This document shows positions 41,332 through 49,526 of a stretch of DNA of 51,212 bases, piece after piece (position 1 is the first letter of the stretch; each line of letters begins with the position of its first letter). Source of the DNA: Sulfuricurvum sp. (lineage in GTDB: Bacteria; Campylobacterota; Campylobacteria; Campylobacterales; Sulfurimonadaceae); the NCBI GenBank assembly GCA_030696285.1, contig JAUYSQ010000082.1, positions 1 to 51,212 on the forward strand, in the 5' to 3' direction. Below the pieces are notes generated by a model. That model searched no databases. It was not told where the DNA came from and saw only the letters and a program-made list of their open reading frames with translations. The position numbers and the translations under genes are program-made.

Positions 41332-43158
41332 ATGGCAAAAAAATATATCGACATAATGGATACAACGTTCCGTGACGGATTTCAATCCGTATTCGGCGGA
41401 CGGGTACTAATGAATGATTTTTTCCCTGCAGTTGAAGCGGCAGCGCATGCGGGAATTACGCACTTTGAATTTGGAGGCGGAGCACGCTTCCAAAGTCTTT
41501 TTTTCTATTTGAATGAAAATGCGTTTGATATGATGGACAAGTTTCGTTCCATCGTAGGACCTGATGCCAATCTTCAAACACTTGCTCGCGGTGTTAATAC
41601 GGTTATGCTGGATACGGGTAGCCGTGAAATGGTTGATTTGCATGCCAAAATGTTTAAAAAGCACGGTACAACGACCATCCGAAACTTCGATGCGCTTAAT
41701 GATGTTGAAAATCTTAAATATTCCGGTGAGCGAATCGTTCATCATGGACTGAAGCACGAAGTGGTTGTGACCATGATGGATCTTCCTCCGGGGTGTGTCG
41801 GAGCGCATGACGTTGCGTTCTATGAAAAAACACTTCGTGAGATCTTGGATTCGGGTATTCCGTACAGTTCAATTTGTTTCAAAGATGCAAGCGGGACATC
41901 AAGCCCTCAAAAAGTGTATGAGACGATTCAAATGGCACGCAAACTTGTTCCTGAAGGAACCCATTTGCGTTTGCATACCCATGAAACAGCGGGTGTGAGT
42001 GTCGCATGTTATCTTGCGGCACTTGAGGCTGGGATAGATGGTATCGATATGGCAGCTTCTCCGGTCAGTGGTGGTACATCACAACCCGATATTTTGACGA
42101 TGCTGCATGCAGTCAAAGGTAAAAACTTTGATCTCGGTGGTTTAGAACTTGAAAAAATTCTCCAATACGAAGATGTGTTGGGTGATTGTTTAAAAGATTA
42201 TTTTATACCGCCGGAAGCGACGCAAGTCTCTCCTCTTATCCCATTTTCACCAATGCCGGGCGGTGCGCTAACCGCAAATACACAAATGATGCGCGATAAC
42301 AATATGTTAGACCGTTATCCTGAAGTGATTCGTGCAATGCGTGAAGTAGTAGAGAAAGGTGGATACGGTACGTCCGTTACTCCGGTATCGCAATTTTATT
42401 TTCAGCAAGCTCTTAACAATGCTCTTATGGGTCCATGGAAGAAAATTGCTCCCGGATATGGCAAGATGGTATTAGGCTATTTTGGTAAAACTCCAACGGC
42501 TCCTGATGCTGAAGTGGTGCGTATTGCTCACGAACAGCTCAAACTCGAGCCTACTACAGATAATGCAATCGATATTGCTGATCGTGACGAGAAAAAATCG
42601 ATCGCGTATTGGACGGATCTTCTTGAAAAAGAGGGACTTGAAACAAGCGATGAAAATATTTTTATCGCGGCTTCATGTGATGTCAAAGGGATTGCATTCC
42701 TCAAAGGGGAAGCAACCGTAAACGTTCGAAAAAACAGCCCGAAAACGGACGAAGTAACACAATCAATTCAATCAACACTACAGGAGAATTTCACAATGGC
42801 AAATGGTACTTACACAGTAATCGTAGACGGACAACAATACAATGTACAAATCGTAAATGGAAATGCAAATGTTCAATCAGTAACAGCGGCACCAGTGGCA
42901 GCACCCGTAGCCGTAGCAGCTCCAGTAGCAGCACCTGCGGCAAATGAAAATGCTATCCGTTCAGAACTTCCGGGGTCTGTTTTCAAACTCGTAGCGCAAG
43001 TGGGTGCTCCGATTAGTGCAGGCGATAAGATTATGGTTCTTGAAGCAATGAAAATGGAGATCGATGTCATTGCACCTCGTTCAGGTGTCCTTACCGCTGT
43101 AATGGTTCAAACGAATGATAAAGTTGAAGCAGGTCAAGTTCTTGCAATCGTAGAGTAA
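41332..43158 (+). CDS. Pyruvate/oxaloacetate carboxyltransferase with biotin-carrier domain (PycB/OadA)
   Basis: A 608-residue protein. The carboxyltransferase TIM barrel (about 1-300) has DTTFRDGFQS, the metal-binding LRLHTHETAGVS and GTSQPDIL. A conserved carboxylase domain follows (300-470), then the association region (NGTYTVIVDGQQYNVQIVNG, about 490-510), an Ala/Pro/Val linker and the biotinyl domain with the biotin lysine K574 in LEAMKMEI. It transfers carboxyl between biotin and pyruvate. Without OadB in the window it may be the B subunit of a two-part pyruvate carboxylase, as in C. jejuni, or OadA of a sodium pump; the adjacent OadG-like gene points toward Oad ancestry. A strong ribosome site lies inside the gene before residue 489. 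Confidence 0.92.
   Translation: MAKKYIDIMDTTFRDGFQSVFGGRVLMNDFFPAVEAAAHAGITHFEFGGGARFQSLFFYLNENAFDMMDKFRSIVGPDANLQTLARGVNTVMLDTGSREMVDLHAKMFKKHGTTTIRNFDALNDVENLKYSGERIVHHGLKHEVVVTMMDLPPGCVGAHDVAFYEKTLREILDSGIPYSSICFKDASGTSSPQKVYETIQMARKLVPEGTHLRLHTHETAGVSVACYLAALEAGIDGIDMAASPVSGGTSQPDILTMLHAVKGKNFDLGGLELEKILQYEDVLGDCLKDYFIPPEATQVSPLIPFSPMPGGALTANTQMMRDNNMLDRYPEVIRAMREVVEKGGYGTSVTPVSQFYFQQALNNALMGPWKKIAPGYGKMVLGYFGKTPTAPDAEVVRIAHEQLKLEPTTDNAIDIADRDEKKSIAYWTDLLEKEGLETSDENIFIAASCDVKGIAFLKGEATVNVRKNSPKTDEVTQSIQSTLQENFTMANGTYTVIVDGQQYNVQIVNGNANVQSVTAAPVAAPVAVAAPVAAPAANENAIRSELPGSVFKLVAQVGAPISAGDKIMVLEAMKMEIDVIAPRSGVLTAVMVQTNDKVEAGQVLAIVE
42782..42798 (+). promoter_or_regulatory. Internal ribosome binding site and ATG within the OadA gene
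   Basis: AGGAGA (42782-42787) lies eight bases before an in-frame ATG (42796) at codon 489. Start there would give a 120-residue protein made of association domain, linker and biotin carrier alone. The spacing is ideal and stronger than most start sites in the window. Confidence 0.5.
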
Positions 43159-43170
43159 GTTTTTATTCCC

Positions 43171-43291
43171 GTCATTCCCGCGAAGGCGGGCGAAGTGCCC
43201 TTGCGGTGAATCCAGCTTTGATTAGAAGGGATGGATCCCCGTGTCAAGCACGAGGACCTCAAAGAGGTTCTTGTGCCCTTCGGGTATGACG
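43171..43291. repeat. Two-armed palindromic repeat, enlarged
   Basis: Arm 1 (43171-43214) begins GTCATTCCCGCGAAGGCGGG and ends ATCCA but carries an 18-base insertion. Arm 2 (43233-43291) begins GGATCCCCGTGTCAAGCACG and ends GGGTATGACG, also enlarged by a GAGGACCTCAAAGAGGTTC palindrome. It lies between convergent OadA and cheV and could end both messages. Confidence 0.8.
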
Positions 43292-43293
43292 AA

Positions 43294-44256
43294 CTAAGCC
43301 AACAACAACGCTTGCTTGGCAGCTTCCATCTTGCTTATAATAAGCGGGATAATATTTTGACTTTTCGTTTTATCAATAAATCCATCTGCTCCTAAACTCA
43401 TCGCCTCGCGCTTATTGTTATCCCCTGTCATTGAACTGTTGACAATAATAGGAATTGCCTTAGTTTCTGAATTGCCTTTGAGTAAGCGAACTACTGTGAA
43501 CCCTGACATTTCCGGCATCTCGATGTCGGTGATAATAGCGGGGATACTAGAGGGATTTGGATGAGCATTGACATACTCTATCAGCTCTTTTCCATTGTTG
43601 AAAATTTGATAGGACAGATGGGCGTTGGTGAAAATTTGTCGTAAGTAGCGCTGCGCGGTTTTGGAATCTTCCGCGATTAAAACGGTACCGTGCTTTAGTT
43701 TTTCAGGGATGACAAGGTTCTGAATTTCATTCGTGGATTCAGAGATGTTTACCATTGCTTGAGGAATAACCTCGGAGAGCAATTTTTCGTAATCGAGTAC
43801 TAAGCACAAGCTTCCATCATCGAGACGCGTATCGTTGATAACCAGCCCATCTTCACCAAGCCGGTAGCTGTCGGGCGCATGCATCTCACTCCAATTTTTC
43901 TTGGCAACACGGTAGGCGAACATAATCCGAATCCCGATGATAATGCCATTAAAATCACAAATGAGGAGATTGGAGTTTTTTTTATTTTCATTATTCAGTT
44001 CTGATCCAAGCCATTTCGGGAGGTTGAGAATAGGAATTTGAAGACCACGCAATACAATAGTCCCTTCTAACAGTGGGTGTACGGAAGGGAGCAGGGTCAA
44101 ATGGTGATGTTTGGCTTCGACTACTTCTCGGGTTTTAAAGACGTTAATAGCATAATAAGGAGAAGTCTGAGCAGCATCAATTTTGAAAATAAGAAGCTGC
44201 ACTTCGTTGTTCTTGGCTAGATTGGTAGATGCATCTACATGCTCTAAAAGAGACAT
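43294..44256 (-). CDS. cheV: Chemotaxis protein CheV (CheW-receiver fusion)
   Basis: A 320-residue chemotaxis adaptor. Residues about 15-170 are a CheW domain (LLIFKIDAAQTSPYYAINVFKTREVVEA, VLRGLQIPILNLPKWLG). Residues about 190-318 are a receiver domain with TVLIAEDSKTAQRYL, the phospho-acceptor aspartate in AIITDIEMPEMSG, and the conserved lysine in DGFIDKTKS. It couples receptors to CheA and tunes signalling when phosphorylated. It stands alone; other che genes are not in the window. Confidence 0.94.
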   Translation of the reverse strand: MSLLEHVDASTNLAKNNEVQLLIFKIDAAQTSPYYAINVFKTREVVEAKHHHLTLLPSVHPLLEGTIVLRGLQIPILNLPKWLGSELNNENKKNSNLLICDFNGIIIGIRIMFAYRVAKKNWSEMHAPDSYRLGEDGLVINDTRLDDGSLCLVLDYEKLLSEVIPQAMVNISESTNEIQNLVIPEKLKHGTVLIAEDSKTAQRYLRQIFTNAHLSYQIFNNGKELIEYVNAHPNPSSIPAIITDIEMPEMSGFTVVRLLKGNSETKAIPIIVNSSMTGDNNKREAMSLGADGFIDKTKSQNIIPLIISKMEAAKQALLLA

Positions 44257-44381
44257 TCAAAACCTTTGTTTTTTTATTGCATCAATCATATCCAAATCAG
44301 GGCTTTTTTTTACTAAAAACTAAAGCCTTCCGTGGGTAAAATATGGCGAAATTATCAATAATATCAGGAAAGGAATACCCG

Positions 44382-46118
44382 ATGCATCAAACAACTGCTT
44401 GTCCACTAGACTGTTATGATGCGTGTCGTATTGTAGTCAATGAAAACAACGTTATTAAGGGGGATAAGAGTCATCCAATAACGGGAGGGTCCTTGTGTCC
44501 AAATCTGAACCATTTTGATGATTTTACACGTATAGAGGAGCCTAGATTTCAAGGTAAAGTTGTTTCTATGGACGAGGCATTACAGATAGTGATAGATGTC
44601 TTGACAAAGAGCAATCCTCACAAAACACTTTTTTATCGTGGAAGTGGCAATATAGCTCTTATGCAACGCTCAATGGATCATTTTTTTGCAGCTATGGATG
44701 CCGTGGGGACACGAGGATCATTGTGTGATGGTGCTGGAGAAGCTGGGATACTGCAAGGGCGAGGTATTAATCATCCTCTCTCTCCCAGCATGATAAACGA
44801 AGCAGAGGTCGTTGTGGTGTGGGGGAGAAATCCTCATACTACCCATTCGCATTTACTCCCTTTTTTAAAAGATAAAAAAATTATTGTGATTGATCCTATA
44901 CGGACTTCTTTGGCGGATAAGGCAGATTTACATATTCAGATCAAACCCCATTGCGATCTTCATTTAGCCCTTCTTCTCTCACGTTTTAGTATCATTGAGG
45001 GGGCGCAAGATGAGGAATTTTTGGAAAAATATGGCAGTGATTATAAAGAGTTTTATGAATTAACGCAAACCGTTCGGATAAAAGCGACGATGGAGGCGAT
45101 CGATGTAACTCTTGGACAGATTGGTGCGATATTAGAACTGATCCGTGGAAAAAAGACAGTTATTTTAGTCGGAGCCGGGGTACAAAAGTATCAAAACGGT
45201 GCTGAAGTATTGCGTGCTATTGATGCGTTTGGAGCGATTTTAGGATTGTTTGGGAAGCATGGATGCGGGGTGAGCTTTTTGGGGACATCACGTGAGGGAT
45301 TGGAACTTCCTTTTCGATCACTTCATAAAACGGTACCGATACCGACGGTTAATTTTTCTTTATATGAGACGGTTTTTGTTCAGGGGGGAAATCCCCTCTC
45401 GCAAATGCCAAATTCTTCAAAAGTTGAGGAAGAATTTGACAAAGCCGGATTTAAAATCTATTTTGGCTTGTACGATAATGAAACGTCACGTGAATGTGAT
45501 TTGATCATTCCCGCCAAAACATTTTTAGAAAAAGAGGATATCCGTGCTTCGTACGGTGATTTTACTCTCCAAAAGATGTCCAAATTACGGGAAAGTACTG
45601 TCGGTATATCTGAGTATGCCCTCTCGCGTGCTCTTTGTGACCATTTTCACCTTTTGATTCCCGAAGAGGATGAGTGTTTGGAACTGCTGAGTCATCAAAT
45701 GGAAATTGTTGATGGGGTGTGCACTAAAAAAAATCGTCCCGAAATTCCATATGAAGAGGGATTTGCAACGCCCGGTGGTGAGTTTGAATTTATGGATGAG
45801 GTGGATTTGAGTTTTAGTAAGGAAGAGGGACTGTTTTTAATTACGGCGAAGTCGCCCAAATCGCTGAATTCACAGTTCCATCGCTCATCGGGTGTTTATT
45901 TGCATCCTGAGTGTGGCTTTGAAGAGGGTGAAGAGGTAAAAGTGAATTCGAAAGCAGGGTCAATTTCTCTTATTGTCCATCATGATGGTAGACTTAGGTC
46001 TGATTGTGCTTTGATCTATACCGGGACTCCAAAAATGAACACCTTGACTCCTAGTCTGCTCAGTTACGAGGGTGAAAATGCCGTGTATCAAGAAATTAAA
46101 ATAAAGGTAGAAAAATGA
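44382..46118 (+). CDS. Molybdopterin-dependent oxidoreductase (DMSO reductase family)
   Basis: A 578-residue protein. The N-terminal cluster site (ACPLDCYDACRIVV...SLCPN, four cysteines) should hold a 4Fe-4S group. The molybdopterin domain has GSLCDGAGEAGILQG, VVVWGRNPHTTH, IDPIRTSLADKADLHIQIKP, FVQGGNPLSQMPN and a C-terminal cofactor-binding domain with SQFHRSSGVYLHP. No Tat signal is present, so it is cytoplasmic. It is shorter than formate dehydrogenases (usually over 700 residues). ATG 44382 follows AGGAAAGGAA. The substrate is unknown. It overlaps argD by four bases. Confidence 0.85.
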   Translation: MHQTTACPLDCYDACRIVVNENNVIKGDKSHPITGGSLCPNLNHFDDFTRIEEPRFQGKVVSMDEALQIVIDVLTKSNPHKTLFYRGSGNIALMQRSMDHFFAAMDAVGTRGSLCDGAGEAGILQGRGINHPLSPSMINEAEVVVVWGRNPHTTHSHLLPFLKDKKIIVIDPIRTSLADKADLHIQIKPHCDLHLALLLSRFSIIEGAQDEEFLEKYGSDYKEFYELTQTVRIKATMEAIDVTLGQIGAILELIRGKKTVILVGAGVQKYQNGAEVLRAIDAFGAILGLFGKHGCGVSFLGTSREGLELPFRSLHKTVPIPTVNFSLYETVFVQGGNPLSQMPNSSKVEEEFDKAGFKIYFGLYDNETSRECDLIIPAKTFLEKEDIRASYGDFTLQKMSKLRESTVGISEYALSRALCDHFHLLIPEEDECLELLSHQMEIVDGVCTKKNRPEIPYEEGFATPGGEFEFMDEVDLSFSKEEGLFLITAKSPKSLNSQFHRSSGVYLHPECGFEEGEEVKVNSKAGSISLIVHHDGRLRSDCALIYTGTPKMNTLTPSLLSYEGENAVYQEIKIKVEK

Positions 46119-47293
46119 TGACCACCAATTTTGAAAATTATGTACTTCCAACCTATGCTCGTCAGCCGATTAGTTTTGTAGAGGGGAAAAATGCTCTTTT
46201 GATTGACAGTGAGGGGAAAGAATATATTGATTTTGCAGCCGGTATTGCAGTGTGCAGTGTAGGGCATGGCAATGATCGTCTGACCAAAGCGATTTGCGAT
46301 CAGGTGTCCAAGCTCATCCACGTTTCTAATTTGTATTATATAGAGCCACAGGCTGCGTGTGCGAAAAAAATCGTTGAACTCAGCGGATACACGATGAAAT
46401 GTTTTTTCGGCAACAGTGGTGCGGAGGCAAATGAAGGGGCGATTAAAATCGCTCGTAAATTTGGCGAAGTAGATGGAGAGCCTAAGCGGTATAAAATCAT
46501 TACCTTAGAAAATTCGTTTCATGGACGTACTATCACGGCACTTAAAGCAACAGGTCAAGAGTCGATGCACAACTATTTCGGACCATTTCCGGATGGATTT
46601 GTGTATGCCAAAAATATTGATGAAATTGAATCATTGCTCGATGAGCATACGGTAGCGGTAATGATCGAGCTGGTGCAAGGAGAGGGCGGAGTTCAACCTT
46701 TGGATCGTGCAAAGGTTCAAGCGCTTGCCGCGCTACTCAAATCACGCAATGTTTTGTTGATGGTTGATGAGGTGCAAACGGGGATCTATCGAACGGGTGA
46801 GTTTTTGGCTTCCAACCTCTACGGAATCGAACCCGATGTGATTACCCTCGCAAAAGGTCTCGGAGGCGGTGTCCCCATCGGTGTTGTGATGACCAATCGA
46901 CTCGATATTTTCGCCCCTGGGGATCATGGTTCCACGTTCGGAGGGAACTATCTTTCCACAGCGGCCGCCAATGAAGTGCTTGATATTCTCGACGAGATGA
47001 AACAAAGCGGAGAGCTCGATGAGATGCTTATGTATTTTGAAAAATCATTAAATACGTTTGCGTCAGCACATCCCGCACTTTTCTTGAGCCATGTCGGACT
47101 TGGGCTTATGCGCGGGCTTCGTGTTTGTGATGCAGAAATATTGGGTAAAATTATTAATTCAGCCCGTAATAATGGAGTTATCGTCCTTAAAGCAGGGCGC
47201 AATACCCTCCGTTTCCTCCCTCCTCTTACGATCACGAAAGCGGATATTGATGAGGGATTTGCACGTTTAGAGAAAGCAATGAGTGCTTTATGA
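46115..47293 (+). CDS. argD: Acetylornithine aminotransferase, class III PLP enzyme
   Basis: A 392-residue enzyme of arginine synthesis (N-acetylornithine transaminase, possibly also succinyldiaminopimelate transaminase for lysine). Key parts: the N-terminal YARQPISFVEGKNALLIDSEGKEYIDFAAGIAV, CFFGNSGAEANEGAIKIAR, FHGRT, LVQGEGGV, the aspartate in LMVDEVQTGIYRTG, and the PLP lysine in TLAKGLGGGVPIG. ATGA overlap with the molybdopterin enzyme gene indicates co-translation. A palindromic repeat follows its stop by five bases. Confidence 0.9.
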   Translation: MMTTNFENYVLPTYARQPISFVEGKNALLIDSEGKEYIDFAAGIAVCSVGHGNDRLTKAICDQVSKLIHVSNLYYIEPQAACAKKIVELSGYTMKCFFGNSGAEANEGAIKIARKFGEVDGEPKRYKIITLENSFHGRTITALKATGQESMHNYFGPFPDGFVYAKNIDEIESLLDEHTVAVMIELVQGEGGVQPLDRAKVQALAALLKSRNVLLMVDEVQTGIYRTGEFLASNLYGIEPDVITLAKGLGGGVPIGVVMTNRLDIFAPGDHGSTFGGNYLSTAAANEVLDILDEMKQSGELDEMLMYFEKSLNTFASAHPALFLSHVGLGLMRGLRVCDAEILGKIINSARNNGVIVLKAGRNTLRFLPPLTITKADIDEGFARLEKAMSAL

Positions 47294-47297
47294 TTTT

Positions 47298-47387
47298 CGT
47301 CATTCCATGCTCTGACATCCCGTCATTCCGTGCTCCGACACGGAATCCACAAACAGCCAATGGATCCCGTATCAAGTACGGGATGAC
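47298..47387. repeat. Two-armed palindromic repeat with 11-base spacer
   Basis: A degenerate half (47298-47320, CGTCATTCCATGC...) precedes a clean unit: arm CGTCATTCCGTGC...ACGGAATCCA (47321-47349), spacer CAAACAGCCAA, arm TGGATCCCGTATC...ACGGGATGAC (47361-47387). Bases 47336-47365 match the inverse of the repeat at the window end (51183-51212) for 30 bases without a mismatch. Confidence 0.88.
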
Positions 47388-47401
47388 AGAGAAAGGTTAT
47401 A

Positions 47402-48391
47402 GTGCTTTTTAGCGATTATATGAACGAATGGCTCTATGGGGAGAGCGGCTATTATGGCACCTACCGCCCCATCGGTAAGGGAGGAGATTTTTATACAGCA
47501 GTAAGCACCTCCAAATTTTTCGGAGGGACGATCGCGAAACATATTATCAAACGTATTGATGAGGGGTTTTTGGCTCACGATTCTCTAGTTTGCGAGATCG
47601 GTGCACATCATGGATATTTGCTTGCCGATATTATTGAATTTTTACATACGCTTCGACCGCAGCTGTTGCAAACGCTTCGCTTTGGAATTGTGGAGCGTTT
47701 TGATACGCTTCAAGATCAGCAAAAAAGCTATTTTACCGAATCGTTTGGGGATGCAATACACTTAGAACATTATCACGATGCAAGCGAGATAAAGGGTTCG
47801 TGTGCCTTTTTCATTGCCAATGAGATTTTTGATGCATTCGCGTGTGAACTGTTTTATCAAGGAAAAATCGGACGTGTTGAAAAGGGGAAAGTCCTTTTTG
47901 ATGTCGAATCACCTGAAGCTCTTGAACATACGCAAAAATATAAAAAAGATCGTGGGGAAATTGCGATAGGATTTGAATCGTTTGCGAAAACGATGGCGTC
48001 CAGTGTTCCAAAATTCGAGTTTATGAGTTTCGATTACGGTGAGCAAGAAGCACGAAGTGATTTTTCGATACGTGTGTATCAAGAGCACCAAGTCATTCCC
48101 CTTTTTGATGAAAATTTAGATCTTGAAAAAGTTTTTGGAGTGACCGATATTACGTATGATGTCAATTTTGCTCACGTGAGAGATGCCTTCGAAGCAGAGG
48201 GATTGAAATGCGTTGGGTACGCAACACAGCTCGTAGCCTTGGTTGAAATGGGAGTTCTGGATCTCCTCTCACTGCTCAAAGAAAAAGTCAGTGATGAGAT
48301 TTACATTCAAGAACTCGAAAAAGTGAAAATCTTAATTACCCCTTCGTTGATGGGAGAGCGATTTAAGATGATACGGTTTACCCAAGGATAG
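47402..48391 (+). CDS. MidA/NDUFAF7-type SAM-dependent methyltransferase
   Basis: A 329-residue protein of the DUF185 family. The start region MLFSDYMNEWLYGESGYYGTYRPIGKGGDFYTAVSTSKFFGG is diagnostic; SAM motif I is VCEIGAHHGYLLADI; FIANEIFDAFACELF and FEFMSFDYGE follow. The mitochondrial relative methylates an arginine of a complex I subunit; a similar target among respiratory proteins is possible. It starts at GTG 47402. A repeat lies just upstream, so its leader includes repeat sequence. Confidence 0.83.
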   Translation: MLFSDYMNEWLYGESGYYGTYRPIGKGGDFYTAVSTSKFFGGTIAKHIIKRIDEGFLAHDSLVCEIGAHHGYLLADIIEFLHTLRPQLLQTLRFGIVERFDTLQDQQKSYFTESFGDAIHLEHYHDASEIKGSCAFFIANEIFDAFACELFYQGKIGRVEKGKVLFDVESPEALEHTQKYKKDRGEIAIGFESFAKTMASSVPKFEFMSFDYGEQEARSDFSIRVYQEHQVIPLFDENLDLEKVFGVTDITYDVNFAHVRDAFEAEGLKCVGYATQLVALVEMGVLDLLSLLKEKVSDEIYIQELEKVKILITPSLMGERFKMIRFTQG

Positions 48392-48394
48392 AGT

Positions 48395-48907
48395 GTGAAG
48401 CAGATTTTTTTAATCCTTATTTTGGCTTTATCCCTCAGAGCTGGGGAACTGCATACTGTGGTATATGAGGGAAATATTGAAAAAGTTAAACAGCATTTAG
48501 CGCATGGGGCAAAAGTGGATGAGCCAAATGAAGCGGGTCTGAGCGCGCTTCATGTCGCCATAAAATTAAATGATATTAAAATGGCAAAGTTTTTACTGAG
48601 CCAAAAAGCTGATATAAATTTTCAAGATTTTCAAGGTAATACACCCTTAATTTTGGCGGTTAAGAAAAAAAATCTCCAATTAACGACGTTTGTCGTGATG
48701 AACGGTGCGGATGTCAATTTGGCGAATAACGATGGGATTACCCCACTGCATCAAGCAGCCTTTAGCGGAAATGAGCATATCGTTGATTTTTTGCTAAAAG
48801 CCAAAGCTGATCCCCATTTGAAAAATAATGACGGAGCAACGCCATACGATTTTGCGATAGCAAAGAAGAATTTACTGATCGCTCAAATGATTAAAATGAA
48901 TATGTAG
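48395..48907 (+). CDS. Exported ankyrin-repeat protein
   Basis: A 170-residue protein with a signal peptide (MKQIFLILILALSLRAGE) and four ankyrin repeats (NEAGLSALHVAIKLNDIKMAKFLLSQKADIN, FQGNTPLILAVKKKNLQLTTFVVMNGADVN, NDGITPLHQAAFSGNEHIVDFLLKAKADPH and a final one). It should bind protein partners in the periplasm. In other bacteria small periplasmic ankyrin proteins accompany catalase, but no catalase is here. It starts at GTG 48395, three bases after the previous stop. Confidence 0.88.
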   Translation: MKQIFLILILALSLRAGELHTVVYEGNIEKVKQHLAHGAKVDEPNEAGLSALHVAIKLNDIKMAKFLLSQKADINFQDFQGNTPLILAVKKKNLQLTTFVVMNGADVNLANNDGITPLHQAAFSGNEHIVDFLLKAKADPHLKNNDGATPYDFAIAKKNLLIAQMIKMNM

Positions 48908-48915
48908 GACTGAAA

Positions 48916-49116
48916 ATGGATATAAAAGTAAACGGTGAAGTGCGAGAGATGAATGAGGGATCAACGCTTCATGATTTGATCCATACGTTAGGGTTAGAAG
49001 AGCGTGTGATGGCAGCAGCGGTCAATATGCAGATTGTCAAAAAAGATGCGTGGGATAGTGCTGTATTGAACGATGGCGACACCATAGAGCTTCTTGATTT
49101 TGTCGGGGGTGGTTGA
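48916..49116 (+). CDS. thiS: Sulphur carrier protein ThiS
   Basis: A 66-residue beta-grasp protein that carries sulphur as a C-terminal thiocarboxylate for the thiazole ring of thiamine. It shows the family form MDIKVNGEVREMNEGSTLHDLI...VAVNMQIVKKDAW and an end of DFVGGG, with the glycines that are adenylated. It lies nine bases after the ankyrin gene. thiG, thiF and thiH are not nearby. Confidence 0.9.
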   Translation: MDIKVNGEVREMNEGSTLHDLIHTLGLEERVMAAAVNMQIVKKDAWDSAVLNDGDTIELLDFVGGG

Positions 49117-49129
49117 TTCGTCACTTTTT

Positions 49130-49191
49130 GATTCCGTGTCGTGGCACGGAATGACAGCTTTTCCGTCATACCGAACTTGATTCGGTATCCA
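49130..49191. repeat. Palindromic repeat, left copy flanking the GIY-YIG gene
   Basis: GATTCCGTGTCGTGGCACGGAATGAC (arm of TGGAT type) followed by AGCTTTTC and the arm CGTCATACCGAAC...TTCGGTATCCA (49164-49191). The 62 bases recur at 49501-49562 with two mismatches, as a direct repeat on the other side of the GIY-YIG gene. Confidence 0.9.
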
Positions 49192-49526
49192 CAAAATTAC
49201 AAAATCGTTTCATACAAATCTTCCCATTTTGAATTCTGTTTTTCAATCAATTCTATTTTCCATTTTCTCTGCCACTCTTTTAACTGTTTTTCTCTCTTAA
49301 TAGCCTCAGCTATCTCATCAAAAACTTCATAATACACCAAACTTTTAAGCGCATATTTTCGACTGAAACCATCTACAAAATCATTTTTATGCTCATACAC
49401 TCTCTTGATTATATCCGATGTCACGCCGATATAGAGCGTTCCTTGAGGCTTATTTGCCATAATATAGACATAACCTTGTTTCACTTAATAACCTTTTGTG
49501 GATTCCGTGTCGTGGCACGGAATGAC
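49164..49526. mobile_element. Candidate GIY-YIG element bounded by palindromic arms
   Basis: The left arm (49164-49191, GTCAT-hairpin-ATCCA) and right arm (49499-49526, TGGAT-hairpin-ATGAC) enclose only the GIY-YIG gene. In the repeat units at 47.3 kb and at the window end the same arm order is separated by just 11 bases; at the window end the arms are identical in sequence to these as far as visible. The gene thus occupies the spacer place of a repeat unit. By analogy to REP sequences and their RAYT transposases, the short units may be derivatives of this element. Mobility is inferred; no target-site duplication was identified. Confidence 0.45.
49197..49484 (-). CDS. GIY-YIG domain endonuclease-like protein, repeat-flanked
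   Basis: A 95-residue single-domain protein: GYVYIMANKPQGTLYIGVTSDIIKRVYEHKN holds the GIY-YIG core (YVYIM...LYIGVTSD, arginine and histidine following), then FVDGFSRKYALKSLVYYEVF and AIKREKQLKEWQRKWKIELIE. The glutamate expected for metal binding is likely in AIKREKQLK. The start is GTG 49484 after AAAGG. It stands between near-identical palindromic repeats and not in an operon. It belongs to a group distinct from the GIY-YIG gene at 31 kb. Family call firm; nuclease activity and target inferred. Confidence 0.85.
   Translation of the reverse strand: MKQGYVYIMANKPQGTLYIGVTSDIIKRVYEHKNDFVDGFSRKYALKSLVYYEVFDEIAEAIKREKQLKEWQRKWKIELIEKQNSKWEDLYETIL

Noticed and set aside
48994-49194. A minus-strand open frame reading MWIPNQVRYDGKAV across the end of thiS
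   Set aside because: It is the translation of the palindromic repeat running into the antisense of thiS, with no ribosome site.
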